Counted from the stretch's first letter, positions 43,933-53,434 are shown. The stretch: 64,000 bases of DNA from an uncultured Muribaculaceae bacterium (GCA_910584365.1 CAJUAF010000008.1:62001-126000); one strand, 5' to 3'. Numbers and translations: made by a program. Notes: a model not told the origin generated them from the sequence alone.

Positions 43933-44511
43933 ATGGTTGTCGGAGTTTTCGGAGGATCGTTCAACCCGGTCCACAACGGTCATATCGCGCTCGCCCGCGA
44001 AGTGGTGCGCCAGGGCCTGGCTGACAGGGTCATGATGGTCCTCTCGCCGCAGAATCCCCTGAAGGAGCATCCCGAGGCGCTTGTCGCCGATGAGGACCGG
44101 CTGGCTATGCTGCGCCTGGCCTGCAAAGGGGTGCCTGAGCTGGAAGCGTCGGACATCGAGTTGTCGATGCCGCGCCCCTCTTACACGATAAATACTCTCC
44201 GCAGACTTACCCTGGAGCGTCCGGCCGACAGCTTCCGCCTCATCATGGGGGCGGACAACTGGGCCGGATTTCCGCGCTGGAGAGAATCCGGAGAGATTCT
44301 GCGTCATTACAGCCCGATAGTCTATCCCCGCCCGGGATTCCCCATGCCTGAAGCCGGCAGCGGGGCCCGGGGAATGGATGCCTCCCTGTTTCCGGTGTCG
44401 AGTACCGAGGTGCGCCGCCGCCTGGAAAAGGGGGAACCGGTGAACAATCTTCTTCCTCCGGAAGTATTAAGTTATATCAAACAGCATGGATTATGGAAAC
44501 AAACGCAATAG
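43933..44511 (+). CDS. nadD: Nicotinate-nucleotide adenylyltransferase
   Basis: 192 residues. The nucleotidyl-transferase motif GGSFNPVHNGHI and the C-terminal SSTEVRRRL are present. It adenylates nicotinate mononucleotide in NAD synthesis. The 3' end overlaps the next gene by 19 bases. Confidence 0.95.
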   Translation: MVVGVFGGSFNPVHNGHIALAREVVRQGLADRVMMVLSPQNPLKEHPEALVADEDRLAMLRLACKGVPELEASDIELSMPRPSYTINTLRRLTLERPADSFRLIMGADNWAGFPRWRESGEILRHYSPIVYPRPGFPMPEAGSGARGMDASLFPVSSTEVRRRLEKGEPVNNLLPPEVLSYIKQHGLWKQTQ

Positions 44512-44990
44512 CTTTCGTAGGATTGTGTGACGAGTTCTGCCGCCAGATGGAAGGCGCGCGGGAGGCCGAGCGCGATGAATTTATCGACAGTATGCTCCGT
44601 CTTCTGCCGAGGATATATATATCGGCTTTCGATATTTCCCCCGATGTGTATCTCGATCAGGAGGTTTATATCGATCAGGCCCTGGAGGAAGATTATTATG
44701 ATGCGGTGCGACGCAACGTTGAGTCGCTTTTCGGCCCGGACGATGTCTACCTGGAAGTGTTCGAAGAGGATATGAAATATTCCGACACCCCCGTTGCCGT
44801 CTCCATCTCCGAGGGACTGGCGGACCTGTTCCAGGTGTTCTACAATTTCATAAACACGGTGCGCGACACCACGGACGAGACCGTCAGCCTGGCGCTCCAG
44901 AGCGTGGCCGAGGATTTCCGCGGCTACTGGTCGCAGACGCTGTGTAATACTTTCAGGGCTATCAATCACCTGAAAACCAATACTCTTTAA
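44493..44990 (+). CDS. DUF5063 family protein
   Basis: 165 residues, mostly helical and acidic, with the family stretch MLRLLPRIYISAFDI. The function is unknown. It overlaps nadD and lies before ligA, so it is part of the yicC-to-ligA run. Confidence 0.85.
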   Translation: METNAIAFVGLCDEFCRQMEGAREAERDEFIDSMLRLLPRIYISAFDISPDVYLDQEVYIDQALEEDYYDAVRRNVESLFGPDDVYLEVFEEDMKYSDTPVAVSISEGLADLFQVFYNFINTVRDTTDETVSLALQSVAEDFRGYWSQTLCNTFRAINHLKTNTL

Positions 44991-45034
44991 ATCTCCAGTA
45001 ATCAATAATCCATCATCCCTCAAAAGTGTCTCCG

Positions 45035-47041
45035 ATGAATTCCAGTCAACAGCGCCTCCTTGAACTGCGCGACCTCCTCAACCGCCATAATTACAATTAT
45101 TATGTACTGAACGCTCCCGAAATTTCCGACCGGGATTTCGATATGCTGATGAAAGAGCTGGAGGCGCTGGAGAAGGAATTTCCGGAAATGGATGACCCCT
45201 ATTCCCCGACCCACAGGGTCGGCTCGGACCTGACCGACCGGTTCGAGCAGGTGGCGCACGTCTATCCGATGTTGTCTCTGAGCAACTGCTACTCCATCCG
45301 GGAGGTGGACGAGTGGTTCGGGCGCATACGTGCCGGGCTTGAAGGGGAGGAGTTCGAAATTACCGGCGAACTGAAATATGACGGGACGTCGATTTCCCTG
45401 ATCTACGAGCATGGGCGCCTGGTACGGGCCGTCACCCGCGGCGACGGAGAGAAGGGGGATGTCGTTACGGAGAATATAAAGACCATCCGGTCCATCCCCC
45501 TGCAGCTTCAGGGAACCGGCTGGCCCGATATGTTCGAAATCCGCGGGGAGATTCTGATGCCCTGGGAAGCGTTTGACCGTCTCAACAAGGAGAGGGAGTT
45601 CAATGAGGAACCGCTCTTCGCCAATCCCCGCAATGCTGCCGCCGGGACGCTGAAAACGCTGGATTCGCGCCAGGTGGCCCGTCGCGGACTGGACGCCTAC
45701 TTTTATTATCTTTTAGGTCCGGAACTGCCGTTCGACAATCATTACGATAACATGATGGCCGCGCGGTCCTGGGGGTTCAAGGTCTCGGACGCAATGACGC
45801 TGCTGAAGTCGGTGGAGGCCGTAGACGGTTTTATCAATCACTGGAACACGGCGCGTCGGGAACTTCCCGTGGCCACCGACGGGCTTGTCTTCAAGGTCAA
45901 CAGTCTGCGTCAGCAGCTCAACCTGGGATATACCGCCAAGTCGCCCCGCTGGGCTATCGCCTACAAGTTTCCGGCCGAAAGGGCGTGTACGAAACTGCGT
46001 TTCGTCTCCTTCGAGGTTGGCCGTATGGGGATAATAACTCCTGTGGCAAACCTGGAGCCTGTCCTTCTGTCGGGTACTATCGTAAAGCGCGCGTCGCTTC
46101 ATAACGAAGATATCATAAAGACCCTCGATATTCATCAGGGGGATATGCTTTACGTGGAGAAGGGGGGAGAAATCATTCCCAAGATTACGGGAGTGGACGC
46201 CGAAGCGCGAGAGCCGGGCGCCGAGCCGGTGAAATTCATAAGCCATTGTCCGGCCTGTGGTACTCCGCTGATCAGGGTCGAGGGGGAAGCCTCATGGCAA
46301 TGTCCCAATAAATTCGGTTGTCCGCCGCAGATTGCCGGCCGAATAGAGCATTTCGTAGGACGCAAGATGATGAATATCGATGGAGTGGGGGAGGAGACGG
46401 CCGAACAGTTGTGTACGCTCGGTCTGGTGCGTGACATCGCTGACCTCTATGACCTGACCGCCGGGCAACTGATGAAGCTGACCGGTTTCGGGCCGCGTTC
46501 TGCCGAAAGAGTTCTGGAGGGGCTGGAGGCTTCGAAGAGCGTGCCGTATGACAGGGTTATCTATGCCCTTTCGATTCCGTTCGTAGGTGATACGGTGTCG
46601 AAGAAAGTGGCGGCGGCGTTCCCTGATATCGACCGGCTGATGGCTGCCTCGGCCGAAGAACTTGCCGCGACAAAAGACATAGGCCCGCGTATCGCTGAAA
46701 GCATCACGGAGTATTTCGCCAATCCCGTCAACCGCCGGACTATCGAGCGTCTTCGCGCCGTCGGACTGCAGATGTCGCAGCCCGAAGAAGACACCGAAGG
46801 GCATACCGAGCTGCTGGACGGAAAGACTTTTGTCATTTCCGGGACCTTCTCGCTTCATTCCCGCGATGAATACAAGGCTATGATCGGCCGCAACGGCGGT
46901 AAAAACGCGTCGTCCATCTCCAGAAAGACCGATTACGTGCTTGCAGGGGAGAATATGGGGCCGGCCAAACGCGAAAAGGCGGCCTCCCTGGGTATCCCTG
47001 TCATCGATGAACATCAGTTCCTCGCAATGCTCGGGCAGTGA
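45035..47041 (+). CDS. ligA: NAD-dependent DNA ligase
   Basis: 668 residues from ATG 45035; a GTG three codons upstream is possible but less likely. The adenylation lysine is Lys114 in ELKYDG. The four-cysteine zinc finger (CPACGTPL ... CPNKFGC), helix-hairpin-helix repeats and a C-terminal BRCT domain are all visible. It seals nicks during replication and repair, using NAD. Confidence 0.96.
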   Translation: MNSSQQRLLELRDLLNRHNYNYYVLNAPEISDRDFDMLMKELEALEKEFPEMDDPYSPTHRVGSDLTDRFEQVAHVYPMLSLSNCYSIREVDEWFGRIRAGLEGEEFEITGELKYDGTSISLIYEHGRLVRAVTRGDGEKGDVVTENIKTIRSIPLQLQGTGWPDMFEIRGEILMPWEAFDRLNKEREFNEEPLFANPRNAAAGTLKTLDSRQVARRGLDAYFYYLLGPELPFDNHYDNMMAARSWGFKVSDAMTLLKSVEAVDGFINHWNTARRELPVATDGLVFKVNSLRQQLNLGYTAKSPRWAIAYKFPAERACTKLRFVSFEVGRMGIITPVANLEPVLLSGTIVKRASLHNEDIIKTLDIHQGDMLYVEKGGEIIPKITGVDAEAREPGAEPVKFISHCPACGTPLIRVEGEASWQCPNKFGCPPQIAGRIEHFVGRKMMNIDGVGEETAEQLCTLGLVRDIADLYDLTAGQLMKLTGFGPRSAERVLEGLEASKSVPYDRVIYALSIPFVGDTVSKKVAAAFPDIDRLMAASAEELAATKDIGPRIAESITEYFANPVNRRTIERLRAVGLQMSQPEEDTEGHTELLDGKTFVISGTFSLHSRDEYKAMIGRNGGKNASSISRKTDYVLAGENMGPAKREKAASLGIPVIDEHQFLAMLGQ

Positions 47042-47102
47042 CCGGGAGGCCGGACAACAGATCGTGGCTTTCTTTGAATGAAATAATTCTTAAAAATTAA
47101 TC

Positions 47103-47693
47103 ATGTTGTTATACCAATCATTTTATTATGGCTCCATGGGCCTCAAGCCTTTTCATGTCGCCATGTTTTGGGTCATTGGTCTTGCGGCAGCTTTTTTCCT
47201 GGTAAAATACCTTTTGAGATGGTATTCGCGTCCTCGGACGGATTCGTGGGGAGAAGTATTGTACAGAACTACCCGTCAGAAGATCGGATTTGGAGTGCTG
47301 GTAGGATTCTTCGCCTGTATGGCGTTTGGTTTAGTCGGAATGTGGCTCTCTCAACTTGTTACTGTCACTGTTGTCAAGGTAAATCCTAACATGACGGCAA
47401 GTGCCCGAGAGATGTTTATATGGGACAAGGATGCTCCCGGGATATCGAGCAGGAATGTCATAGTCAATGAGTCATCAAAGATGCTTTATCTCTGGACTCC
47501 TGTTCCGAAGTCGGAATATATGGATTCGGTTGCTCCCAAATCTATTCTTAGAGTGGATCAGCTGCCCGATGCTTTTGTCAGGGATGCCGATGATGCGCCG
47601 GAAAGCATATCTGTTTATGGCCGGCCAGAAATATGGCTTACTACTGATAGTGTGTGGGGTAACGTATCGTATATTGAAGGTTTTGGTTATTAG
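47103..47693 (+). CDS. Two-helix membrane protein of unknown function, AT-rich
   Basis: 196 residues. Two transmembrane helices (about 17-38 and 62-88) are followed by a soluble, probably external domain of about 105 residues. I do not recognise the family. The codons are visibly more AT-rich than those of ligA and pyrE on either side, and it has no operon link, so transfer or an orphan gene is possible. Confidence 0.6.
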   Translation: MLLYQSFYYGSMGLKPFHVAMFWVIGLAAAFFLVKYLLRWYSRPRTDSWGEVLYRTTRQKIGFGVLVGFFACMAFGLVGMWLSQLVTVTVVKVNPNMTASAREMFIWDKDAPGISSRNVIVNESSKMLYLWTPVPKSEYMDSVAPKSILRVDQLPDAFVRDADDAPESISVYGRPEIWLTTDSVWGNVSYIEGFGY

Positions 47694-47812
47694 ATCTCGG
47701 CGACGGATTCTTTGTAATGGTTAATTTGAAATATCCGGGTTATATGCCGCAATTAATAATTTTTATATTATTAAATAGGGGCGTGGAGAGGGGAGAATCG
47801 TGGATTTTTTTG

Positions 47813-47820
47813 TAATTTTG
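47813..47820 (+). promoter_or_regulatory. -7 box of pyrE
   Basis: TAATTTTG, 28 bases before the pyrE start codon. No good -33 box is seen. Confidence 0.45.
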
Positions 47821-47848
47821 CGGTGTATAACTGTTTAAACGGACATTC

Positions 47849-48496
47849 ATGAAGAAACTTGAGCTTCTGCTGGCAGAAAAGCTGCTGAATATCAGTGCTA
47901 TAAAGCTCCAGCCCGATATGCCCTTCACCTGGGCTTCCGGCTGGAATTCGCCTATTTATACGGATAACCGCAAGACGTTGTCTTATCCGCAGCTACGGAC
48001 TTTCATCAAGACCGAAATCTGTCGCCTGATAATGGAGAATTTCGGGATGCCGGACGCTATCGCCGGAGTGGCTACCGGGGCTATCGCCCAGGGCGCGCTC
48101 GTGGCCGATATGCTCGGGTTGCCTTATGTGTATGTCCGTTCTGCTCCCAAGGACCACGGTCTGGAGAACCTTATCGAAGGTAATCTGACGCTGGGTCAGA
48201 AGGTTATCGTAATCGAAGACCTGATTTCCACCGGCAAAAGTTCGCTGAAAGCCGCCGAGGCTATCCGTATGGCCGGCGCCGAGGTGATGGGTATGGTCGC
48301 CATGTTCACCTACGGTTTCCCCGTGGCCGAAAAGGCGTTCAGCGAGGCCGGCATCAAGCTGATGACCCTCTCCAACTATCAGGCCATGCTGGAAGTGGCT
48401 CTCAAGACGGGCTTTATCGGCGAAAAGGATATAAAGACACTTCAGGAATGGCGCGAGGACCCCGCCAACTGGGCTCCCTCCCGGACCGAAGAATAA
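47849..48496 (+). CDS. pyrE: Orotate phosphoribosyltransferase
   Basis: 215 residues. The PRPP-binding motif VIVIEDLISTGKSS and the start FTWASGWNSPIYTDNR are typical. It makes OMP in pyrimidine synthesis. An SRPBCC gene follows after 13 bases, as in many Bacteroidales. Confidence 0.95.
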   Translation: MKKLELLLAEKLLNISAIKLQPDMPFTWASGWNSPIYTDNRKTLSYPQLRTFIKTEICRLIMENFGMPDAIAGVATGAIAQGALVADMLGLPYVYVRSAPKDHGLENLIEGNLTLGQKVIVIEDLISTGKSSLKAAEAIRMAGAEVMGMVAMFTYGFPVAEKAFSEAGIKLMTLSNYQAMLEVALKTGFIGEKDIKTLQEWREDPANWAPSRTEE

Positions 48497-48509
48497 CCGA
48501 GAACGCATA

Positions 48510-48929
48510 ATGGCAACTTACAAAAGCAAACCCGCTAAGATTAACCGCTCTGCCGGGGATATTTTCAGCCGTTTCAGCGACATGAGCCGCCTTCAGGAGA
48601 TCCTGGAACAACTTCCCGAGGAGCAGCGCAAGCAGATCGGCGACGTGGAGTTCACCAAGGACTCCATCCGCATCGTGACTCCCCAGGTCGGCGAAATCGG
48701 CTTCAAGGTCAAGGAGCTTGTGGCTCCCTCGAAGATTGTCTTCACTACGGAATCGTCGCCGGTCCCCCTGACAATGCAGGTCAACATCCGCCCCGACGGG
48801 GAGGAGGCCTCGGAAGTGGAGACGGTCATCGACGTGGAGATTCCCGCGATAGTGCGTCCGATAATCGGACCCCAGCTCCAGAAAGCCGCCGACAAGTTCG
48901 GTGAGCTGATTTCGGGTCTCAGCCTTTGA
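48510..48929 (+). CDS. SRPBCC (START-like) family protein
   Basis: 139 residues with a helix-grip pattern: IFSRFSDMSRLQEIL at the front, a beta sheet and a C-terminal helix (AADKFGELISGLSL). Such proteins bind hydrophobic ligands, but the ligand is unknown here. It is probably co-transcribed with pyrE. Confidence 0.85.
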   Translation: MATYKSKPAKINRSAGDIFSRFSDMSRLQEILEQLPEEQRKQIGDVEFTKDSIRIVTPQVGEIGFKVKELVAPSKIVFTTESSPVPLTMQVNIRPDGEEASEVETVIDVEIPAIVRPIIGPQLQKAADKFGELISGLSL

Positions 48930-48953
48930 GACTCAAATACTTATCTCTCCGAT

Positions 48954-49463
48954 ATGAACATAACTGCAAAGATTTCCATGTTGACGACGGCAATGCTTTT
49001 TGCCGTCGCCAATGTTTCATGTGACAAGGTTGACTTCGACCGGATTCCTCCGGCGAACGTAAGGCTGAGTTTCGATACTCAGGCCGAATGGACCCGCTAC
49101 GGCACTCCCGGAGCGCTGGACCATAAGGATTTTATCCTTGACGGCAACTATCGCGTCCCTTCGGATTTTCCGTGGACTGCCCTGACCTATACGGGCTTCG
49201 GAGGTATTCTGCTGGTAGGAGATATTAATGGCGCCCCCTACGCTTACGACCTGGCCTGTCCGGTCGAGGTGCGCCGCGATATCCGGATTAAAATCGACCC
49301 GGAGACCAATGAAGCCTATTGCCCCCATTGCGGAAGCCGTTATTCGGTCTACACCAATTACGGTTCTCCCGTTTCCGGCGAGGCAAAAAAACTCAAACGC
49401 GGTCTGAGGCGTTTTAATGTAGGTCCGGGGATGAACGGCGAATTCATGGTCGTCAGCCGGTAG
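48954..49463 (+). CDS. Rieske-like lipoprotein with altered metal ligands
   Basis: 169 residues. A lipoprotein signal peptide ends at Cys23 (NVSC). The C-terminal half follows the Rieske plan, but the usual CxH and CxxH boxes are ACPVE (Cys102) and CPHCGSRY (Cys123, Cys126), so one histidine is replaced by Val and the other by Cys. A standard 2Fe-2S Rieske cluster is therefore unlikely. Similar proteins are found in Bacteroidetes. It lies 24 bases after the SRPBCC gene. Confidence 0.75.
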   Translation: MNITAKISMLTTAMLFAVANVSCDKVDFDRIPPANVRLSFDTQAEWTRYGTPGALDHKDFILDGNYRVPSDFPWTALTYTGFGGILLVGDINGAPYAYDLACPVEVRRDIRIKIDPETNEAYCPHCGSRYSVYTNYGSPVSGEAKKLKRGLRRFNVGPGMNGEFMVVSR

Positions 49464-49486
49464 ACCCAACGCTAATTTTTTTAGAG

Positions 49487-50818
49487 ATGGAGACAAGGAT
49501 TATAGCCGAGCGCCTCAAAGAGCGCCATAACATCATTAATCTCAATGAGATGCAGCGGACAATGGCCGCTACCGACGCGCGCAGGATAATTCTCCTGTCT
49601 CCGACCGGTTCGGGGAAGACGGCGGCGTTTACCCTGAGACTGCTCCGTTTCCTGGGGCCGTCGGAGGGGAAGGTGCAGGCTGTCATCATGGCGCCTTCGC
49701 GGGAACTTGTAATCCAGATTGCCGACGTGGTCCGTCCGGTTGCCGCCGGGCTTAAAACCGTGGCTTTCTACGGCGGTCATCCGATGGCCGAGGAGATCAG
49801 CTCCCTGTCTGTGACGCCGGATATAATCGTGGCTACTCCGGGGCGTCTGCTGGATCATCTCCAGCGCCACACCCTTTCGGTGGAAGGGGTCAGGGCGCTT
49901 GTGCTGGACGAATATGACAAGTCGCTGGAACTTGGGTTCTACGACGAGATGAAGCGGATTGTCAGGCGGATGACGGCTCTGGAGCTTGTGATTCTGACAT
50001 CGGCAACGCCTCTGGCCGGGATGCCCGATTTCCTGAAGCTCGACAAACCGGAAGTTTTTGATTTTACTGCCGGAAAACCCGCCGCAGGAAGGCTGCAGAC
50101 GGTAAGAGTGGATTCGCCGGAACGCGATAAACTCGCCACTCTGGAGGAGCTTCTTCGCAGTCTCGATAACGGAAGGGCGATTGTGTTCGTAAATCACCGC
50201 GAGAGCGCCGAGCGCGTCTACGAAGCTCTGAAGCGGGAGGGGTTGCCGGTAGGACTGTATCACGGCGGACTGGAACAGCGGGAGCGGAAACTGGCGGTGG
50301 ACCTTCTCAACAACGGTACCACACCTATACTTGTCTCGACTGACCTGGGAGCGCGTGGCCTCGATATTGACGATGTAAATTACGTTATCCACTATCATCT
50401 CCCCCGTCGCCTGAAAGCTGGACCCACCGCAACGGGCGCACCGCCCCGCATGGGGGCCGACGGCACGGTCTTTTCCATCATCTCCGAGGGGGAAAATATT
50501 CCCGAATATGTGGGCTGGCAGCGCCTGTATCAGCCTAAGTCGGTATCGGCGGATCCGATACGGTCCGATGTAGCTACAATATACATCAACGCCGGAAAGA
50601 AAGAAAAGATTTCACGGGGCGACATCGCCGGTTATCTGATGAAGGCAGGGGGGCTGCGTCCGGATCAGGTTGGGAAAATTATCCTGGATGATCACAGCGC
50701 TATCGTCGCCGTTCCCCGCGATGTGCTTGACGGAGAAGCGGATGCGCCGGGGTTGCTTGAACGGCTGGCACCCTGCAAACTCAAGAATACCCGTGTGCGT
50801 CTGTCGCTGTTGAGATAA
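49487..50818 (+). CDS. DEAD-box-type RNA helicase with an out-of-frame motif VI
   Basis: 443 residues. Motif I is SPTGSGKT, motif II is DEYD (not DEAD), motif III is SAT and STDLGARGLDI is motif V. Motif VI is missing: residues about 306-320 read RRLKAGPTATGAPP. Shifting the frame gives SPESWTHRNGRTA, exactly the expected motif VI, after which the frame returns at RMGADG. So one C is missing near 50401-50405 and one is extra near 50444-50447. Either the gene has lost its arginine finger, or the assembly has two errors. It ends the pyrE-to-helicase run. Confidence 0.82.
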   Translation: METRIIAERLKERHNIINLNEMQRTMAATDARRIILLSPTGSGKTAAFTLRLLRFLGPSEGKVQAVIMAPSRELVIQIADVVRPVAAGLKTVAFYGGHPMAEEISSLSVTPDIIVATPGRLLDHLQRHTLSVEGVRALVLDEYDKSLELGFYDEMKRIVRRMTALELVILTSATPLAGMPDFLKLDKPEVFDFTAGKPAAGRLQTVRVDSPERDKLATLEELLRSLDNGRAIVFVNHRESAERVYEALKREGLPVGLYHGGLEQRERKLAVDLLNNGTTPILVSTDLGARGLDIDDVNYVIHYHLPRRLKAGPTATGAPPRMGADGTVFSIISEGENIPEYVGWQRLYQPKSVSADPIRSDVATIYINAGKKEKISRGDIAGYLMKAGGLRPDQVGKIILDDHSAIVAVPRDVLDGEADAPGLLERLAPCKLKNTRVRLSLLR

Positions 50819-50878
50819 ATCTGGCGGCGGTAACGGTCCGCGCATTTGCGTCGGGCTGAAGTCGGAATCATATCATAA

Positions 50879-50922
50879 CGGACCCCGGACTTGCGGCGTA
50901 TGGCCGTATGGTCCGGGGTCCG
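50879..50922. terminator. Bidirectional terminator between the helicase and OmpH genes
   Basis: CGGACCCCGGAC (50879-50890) pairs with GTCCGGGGTCCG (50911-50922). It lies between two convergent genes. Confidence 0.7.
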
Positions 50923-50959
50923 GTATTTCTGCGGGCGTCAGCGAGGAGTGGCCCGGGGA

Positions 50960-51622
50960 TTATTTCTTGGCGGGAGCGTCGGCGGCTTTCTTGTCGTCGG
51001 CCTTGGCGTCTTTGGCGGCCGGTTTCTTGTAGCGGGCGTTGAGTCCGGCGATTACGTCGGCGGTGATGTCAAGAGCCGGGTTGAAGTACTGGCCGGGGGA
51101 GTAAAGCAGGATGGCGTCGTAGTGCTTGTCCTGGTTGTAGGAGACGAGGAAGTTGTTTATGGAGTCGATGAATTCCTGCTGCTGGCGGAGAGCTTCCTGC
51201 TGGGCGCGGGCCTGGAGGTTCCCGAGGTAGGATTCGGCGGCCTGCTGCTTGCGGTTAAGTTCGGTCATGTCGGCGTTGTAGGAGGCTTCGGAGAGGTAGC
51301 CGTTGGACTGCACTTTCTGCTGGATGTTGGAGGCCAGTCGCTGCAGCTCGCCCTGGCGGCTCTGCATGGCGTTTTCCAGTTCGCGGGTGGCGCGGAGATT
51401 GGTTTCGTTGTAGGTCTTTACCAGGTCGTAGTTTGCCATTACCGAGTCCATGTTGTAATAGCGGATATTGGTAGTGGGAGCGAATGTGTCTCCTTCTACT
51501 TTTGCCGACTTTGGAGTCTCGTTGGCGGCCTCATCCTTCTTTTCTTCGCTGCCGGAACAGCTCATGAGCGGGAGCGCTGCGGCTACGGTAAGGGCCGAGG
51601 CTGCGAAAGCAAGTTTTTTCAT
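50960..51622 (-). CDS. OmpH/Skp family lipoprotein
   Basis: 220 residues. The lipoprotein signal has the lipobox LMSC. The body is the OmpH/Skp plan: a short strand (NIRYYNMDSVMANYDL), long coiled helices rich in Gln and Ala, and a return strand (YDAILLYSPGQYFNPALDIT). The C-terminus is Lys/Ala-rich. Skp-like proteins hold outer-membrane proteins in the periplasm. It lies 15 bases after a small membrane protein gene. Confidence 0.85.
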   Translation of the reverse strand: MKKLAFAASALTVAAALPLMSCSGSEEKKDEAANETPKSAKVEGDTFAPTTNIRYYNMDSVMANYDLVKTYNETNLRATRELENAMQSRQGELQRLASNIQQKVQSNGYLSEASYNADMTELNRKQQAAESYLGNLQARAQQEALRQQQEFIDSINNFLVSYNQDKHYDAILLYSPGQYFNPALDITADVIAGLNARYKKPAAKDAKADDKKAADAPAKK

Positions 51623-51637
51623 TGGTTGCTCAGGTTA

Positions 51638-51811
51638 TTATTTTTTTGATTTTAAGCGTTCGAGGGCCCCGCGGCGCAGGCGGGGGAGGTCATGGGCGTG
51701 TCCGGGACGGAAAGCGCCGCCCTTGATGAAAATATTCTTAACGGCGAGAAGACATACCGCCAGAACCAGCAACGGAATTGACAGAAAAAGCAGCGTCAAA
51801 AGGTCATTCAT
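51638..51811 (-). CDS. Small membrane protein upstream of the OmpH gene
   Basis: 57 residues, from ATG 51811 to TAA 51638. It has one transmembrane helix (about 4-24, TLLFLSIPLLVLAVCLLAV) and a basic tail (FRPGHAHDLPRLRRGALERLK). The gene is too short for most gene callers. It lies 15 bases before the OmpH gene on the same strand and is preceded by a -7-like TATATTTG. I do not know the function. Short His/Arg-rich tails of this kind are seen in other small Bacteroidales membrane proteins. Confidence 0.6.
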   Translation of the reverse strand: MNDLLTLLFLSIPLLVLAVCLLAVKNIFIKGGAFRPGHAHDLPRLRRGALERLKSKK

Positions 51812-51835
51812 ACGTCGTTCAGCTTATTTTGAGCG

Positions 51836-51843
51836 CAAATATA
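51836..51843 (-). promoter_or_regulatory. -7 box of the small-membrane-protein/OmpH pair
   Basis: Minus-strand TATATTTG, 24 bases before the start at 51811. No -33 box at the usual distance. Confidence 0.4.
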
Positions 51844-51956
51844 AGAAAGTTATGGCAATTATTTGCGAGATTTCATTTTTATTTTGTAACTTAGCCGTAT
51901 CGAAACTCGATATTTAACAGAATTTTCAAATCCCAAAGATATTTTAAACGTTTATT

Positions 51957-53420
51957 ATGGAAGTTAAAGACCTTCAGCCCAAAGCGGTGTTTGAAATCTT
52001 CGACCAGATCACGAAGATTCCCCGTCCCTCCAAAAAGGAGGAGAAAATCCGCCAGTATATTCTCGACTTCGCCAGCAGCCACGGAATCGACGCCCACGCC
52101 GACGAGACCGGTAACGTAATCATGCGCAAGGGCGCCACCCCCGGTCACGAGGATGCTCCCACGGTGATTCTGCAGGGCCACATGGACATGGTCTGCGAGA
52201 GCGACGACAAGAGCTTTGACTTCGAGAACCGTCCCATCGAGACGATTGTCGACGGGGAGTGGGTCCGCGCCAACGGGACGACGCTCGGAGCCGACAACGG
52301 TATCGGCGTGGCCGCCGCGCTGGCCATCATGACCGATGACACCCTGGTGCATGGCCCCCTGGAGGTGCTTGTTACCATGGACGAAGAGACTGGCATGACC
52401 GGTGCCAAGAACCTCAGGAAGGGTGAGCTGAAAGGGACTATCCTTATCAATCTCGACTCCGAGGATGACGCCGAGGTGTTCGTGGGATGCGCCGGTGGAA
52501 TCGACACGGTGGCTACGTTCAACTACAAGCGTTCGTTCGCACCCGGGGATTTCCATTACTTCAAGATGGACGTGCGCGATGGTCTGGGAGGCCACTCCGG
52601 AGGTGATATCCATCTGGGACGCGCCAACGCCAACAAGCTGATCGCCCGCTTCCTGTTCAACCTCATGCAGAAGCACGACGAGGTGTCGCTCTCGGAAATC
52701 GACGGCGGCAACCTCCGCAACGCCATCCCCCGTGCCGCTCACGCCGTTTTCGGGGTACATACTTCCCGCAAGGAGGATATCCGCATCGCATTCAATAAAT
52801 ATGTGGCCGATATCGAAGGGGAATACAAGGGTCTGGAAGTAACCCTGAAGCTGGATCTCGAGAGCGTCGACAAGCCCGAGTTCACGATTGATTCGGACAC
52901 TTCGCGCCGCCTGATCATGGCTCTGTACAGCGCCCCCCACGGCGTGCAGTCCTGGAGCCGCGATATGGAGGGACTGGTTGAGACTTCCACCAACCTGGCT
53001 TCGGTCAAGATGGCTGCCGGCGACAAGATTGTTGTCACCACTTCCCAGCGTTCGTGTGTCGACTCCCGCAAGTTCGATATCTCAAACCAGGTGGAGGCTC
53101 TGTTCCTCCTGGCCGGTGCCGAGGTAGAGCATGGCGACGGCTATCCCGCCTGGACTCCCAACCTGGATTCCCCCATCATGAAGATGGCTTCCGACGCATA
53201 CGAGGAACTTTACGGTGTCAAGCCGGCCATCAAAGGTATCCATGCCGGCCTGGAGTGCGCCCTGTTCCAGCAGAACTATCCCGAACTCGACATGGTATCC
53301 TTCGGTCCGACGCTGAAGGACGTCCACTCGCCTTCGGAGAGGATGCATATCCCGGCGGTAGAGCGTTTCTACCAGCAGCTGTGCCGCACGCTTGAAAAAG
53401 TTGCCGCGGAGAAAAAATAA
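51957..53420 (+). CDS. pepD: Aminoacyl-histidine dipeptidase (M20, PepD)
   Basis: 487 residues. Zinc-binding residues are seen in LQGHMDMVCE, GADNGIGVA, MDEETGMTGA and in the C-terminal HAGLECALF. Family M20C dipeptidases split dipeptides such as carnosine in the cytoplasm. It is monocistronic, with a -7-like TAACTTAG (51897-51904) before it and a clear terminator after it. Confidence 0.94.
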   Translation: MEVKDLQPKAVFEIFDQITKIPRPSKKEEKIRQYILDFASSHGIDAHADETGNVIMRKGATPGHEDAPTVILQGHMDMVCESDDKSFDFENRPIETIVDGEWVRANGTTLGADNGIGVAAALAIMTDDTLVHGPLEVLVTMDEETGMTGAKNLRKGELKGTILINLDSEDDAEVFVGCAGGIDTVATFNYKRSFAPGDFHYFKMDVRDGLGGHSGGDIHLGRANANKLIARFLFNLMQKHDEVSLSEIDGGNLRNAIPRAAHAVFGVHTSRKEDIRIAFNKYVADIEGEYKGLEVTLKLDLESVDKPEFTIDSDTSRRLIMALYSAPHGVQSWSRDMEGLVETSTNLASVKMAAGDKIVVTTSQRSCVDSRKFDISNQVEALFLLAGAEVEHGDGYPAWTPNLDSPIMKMASDAYEELYGVKPAIKGIHAGLECALFQQNYPELDMVSFGPTLKDVHSPSERMHIPAVERFYQQLCRTLEKVAAEKK

Positions 53421-53434
53421 GATACAGTAATTTC

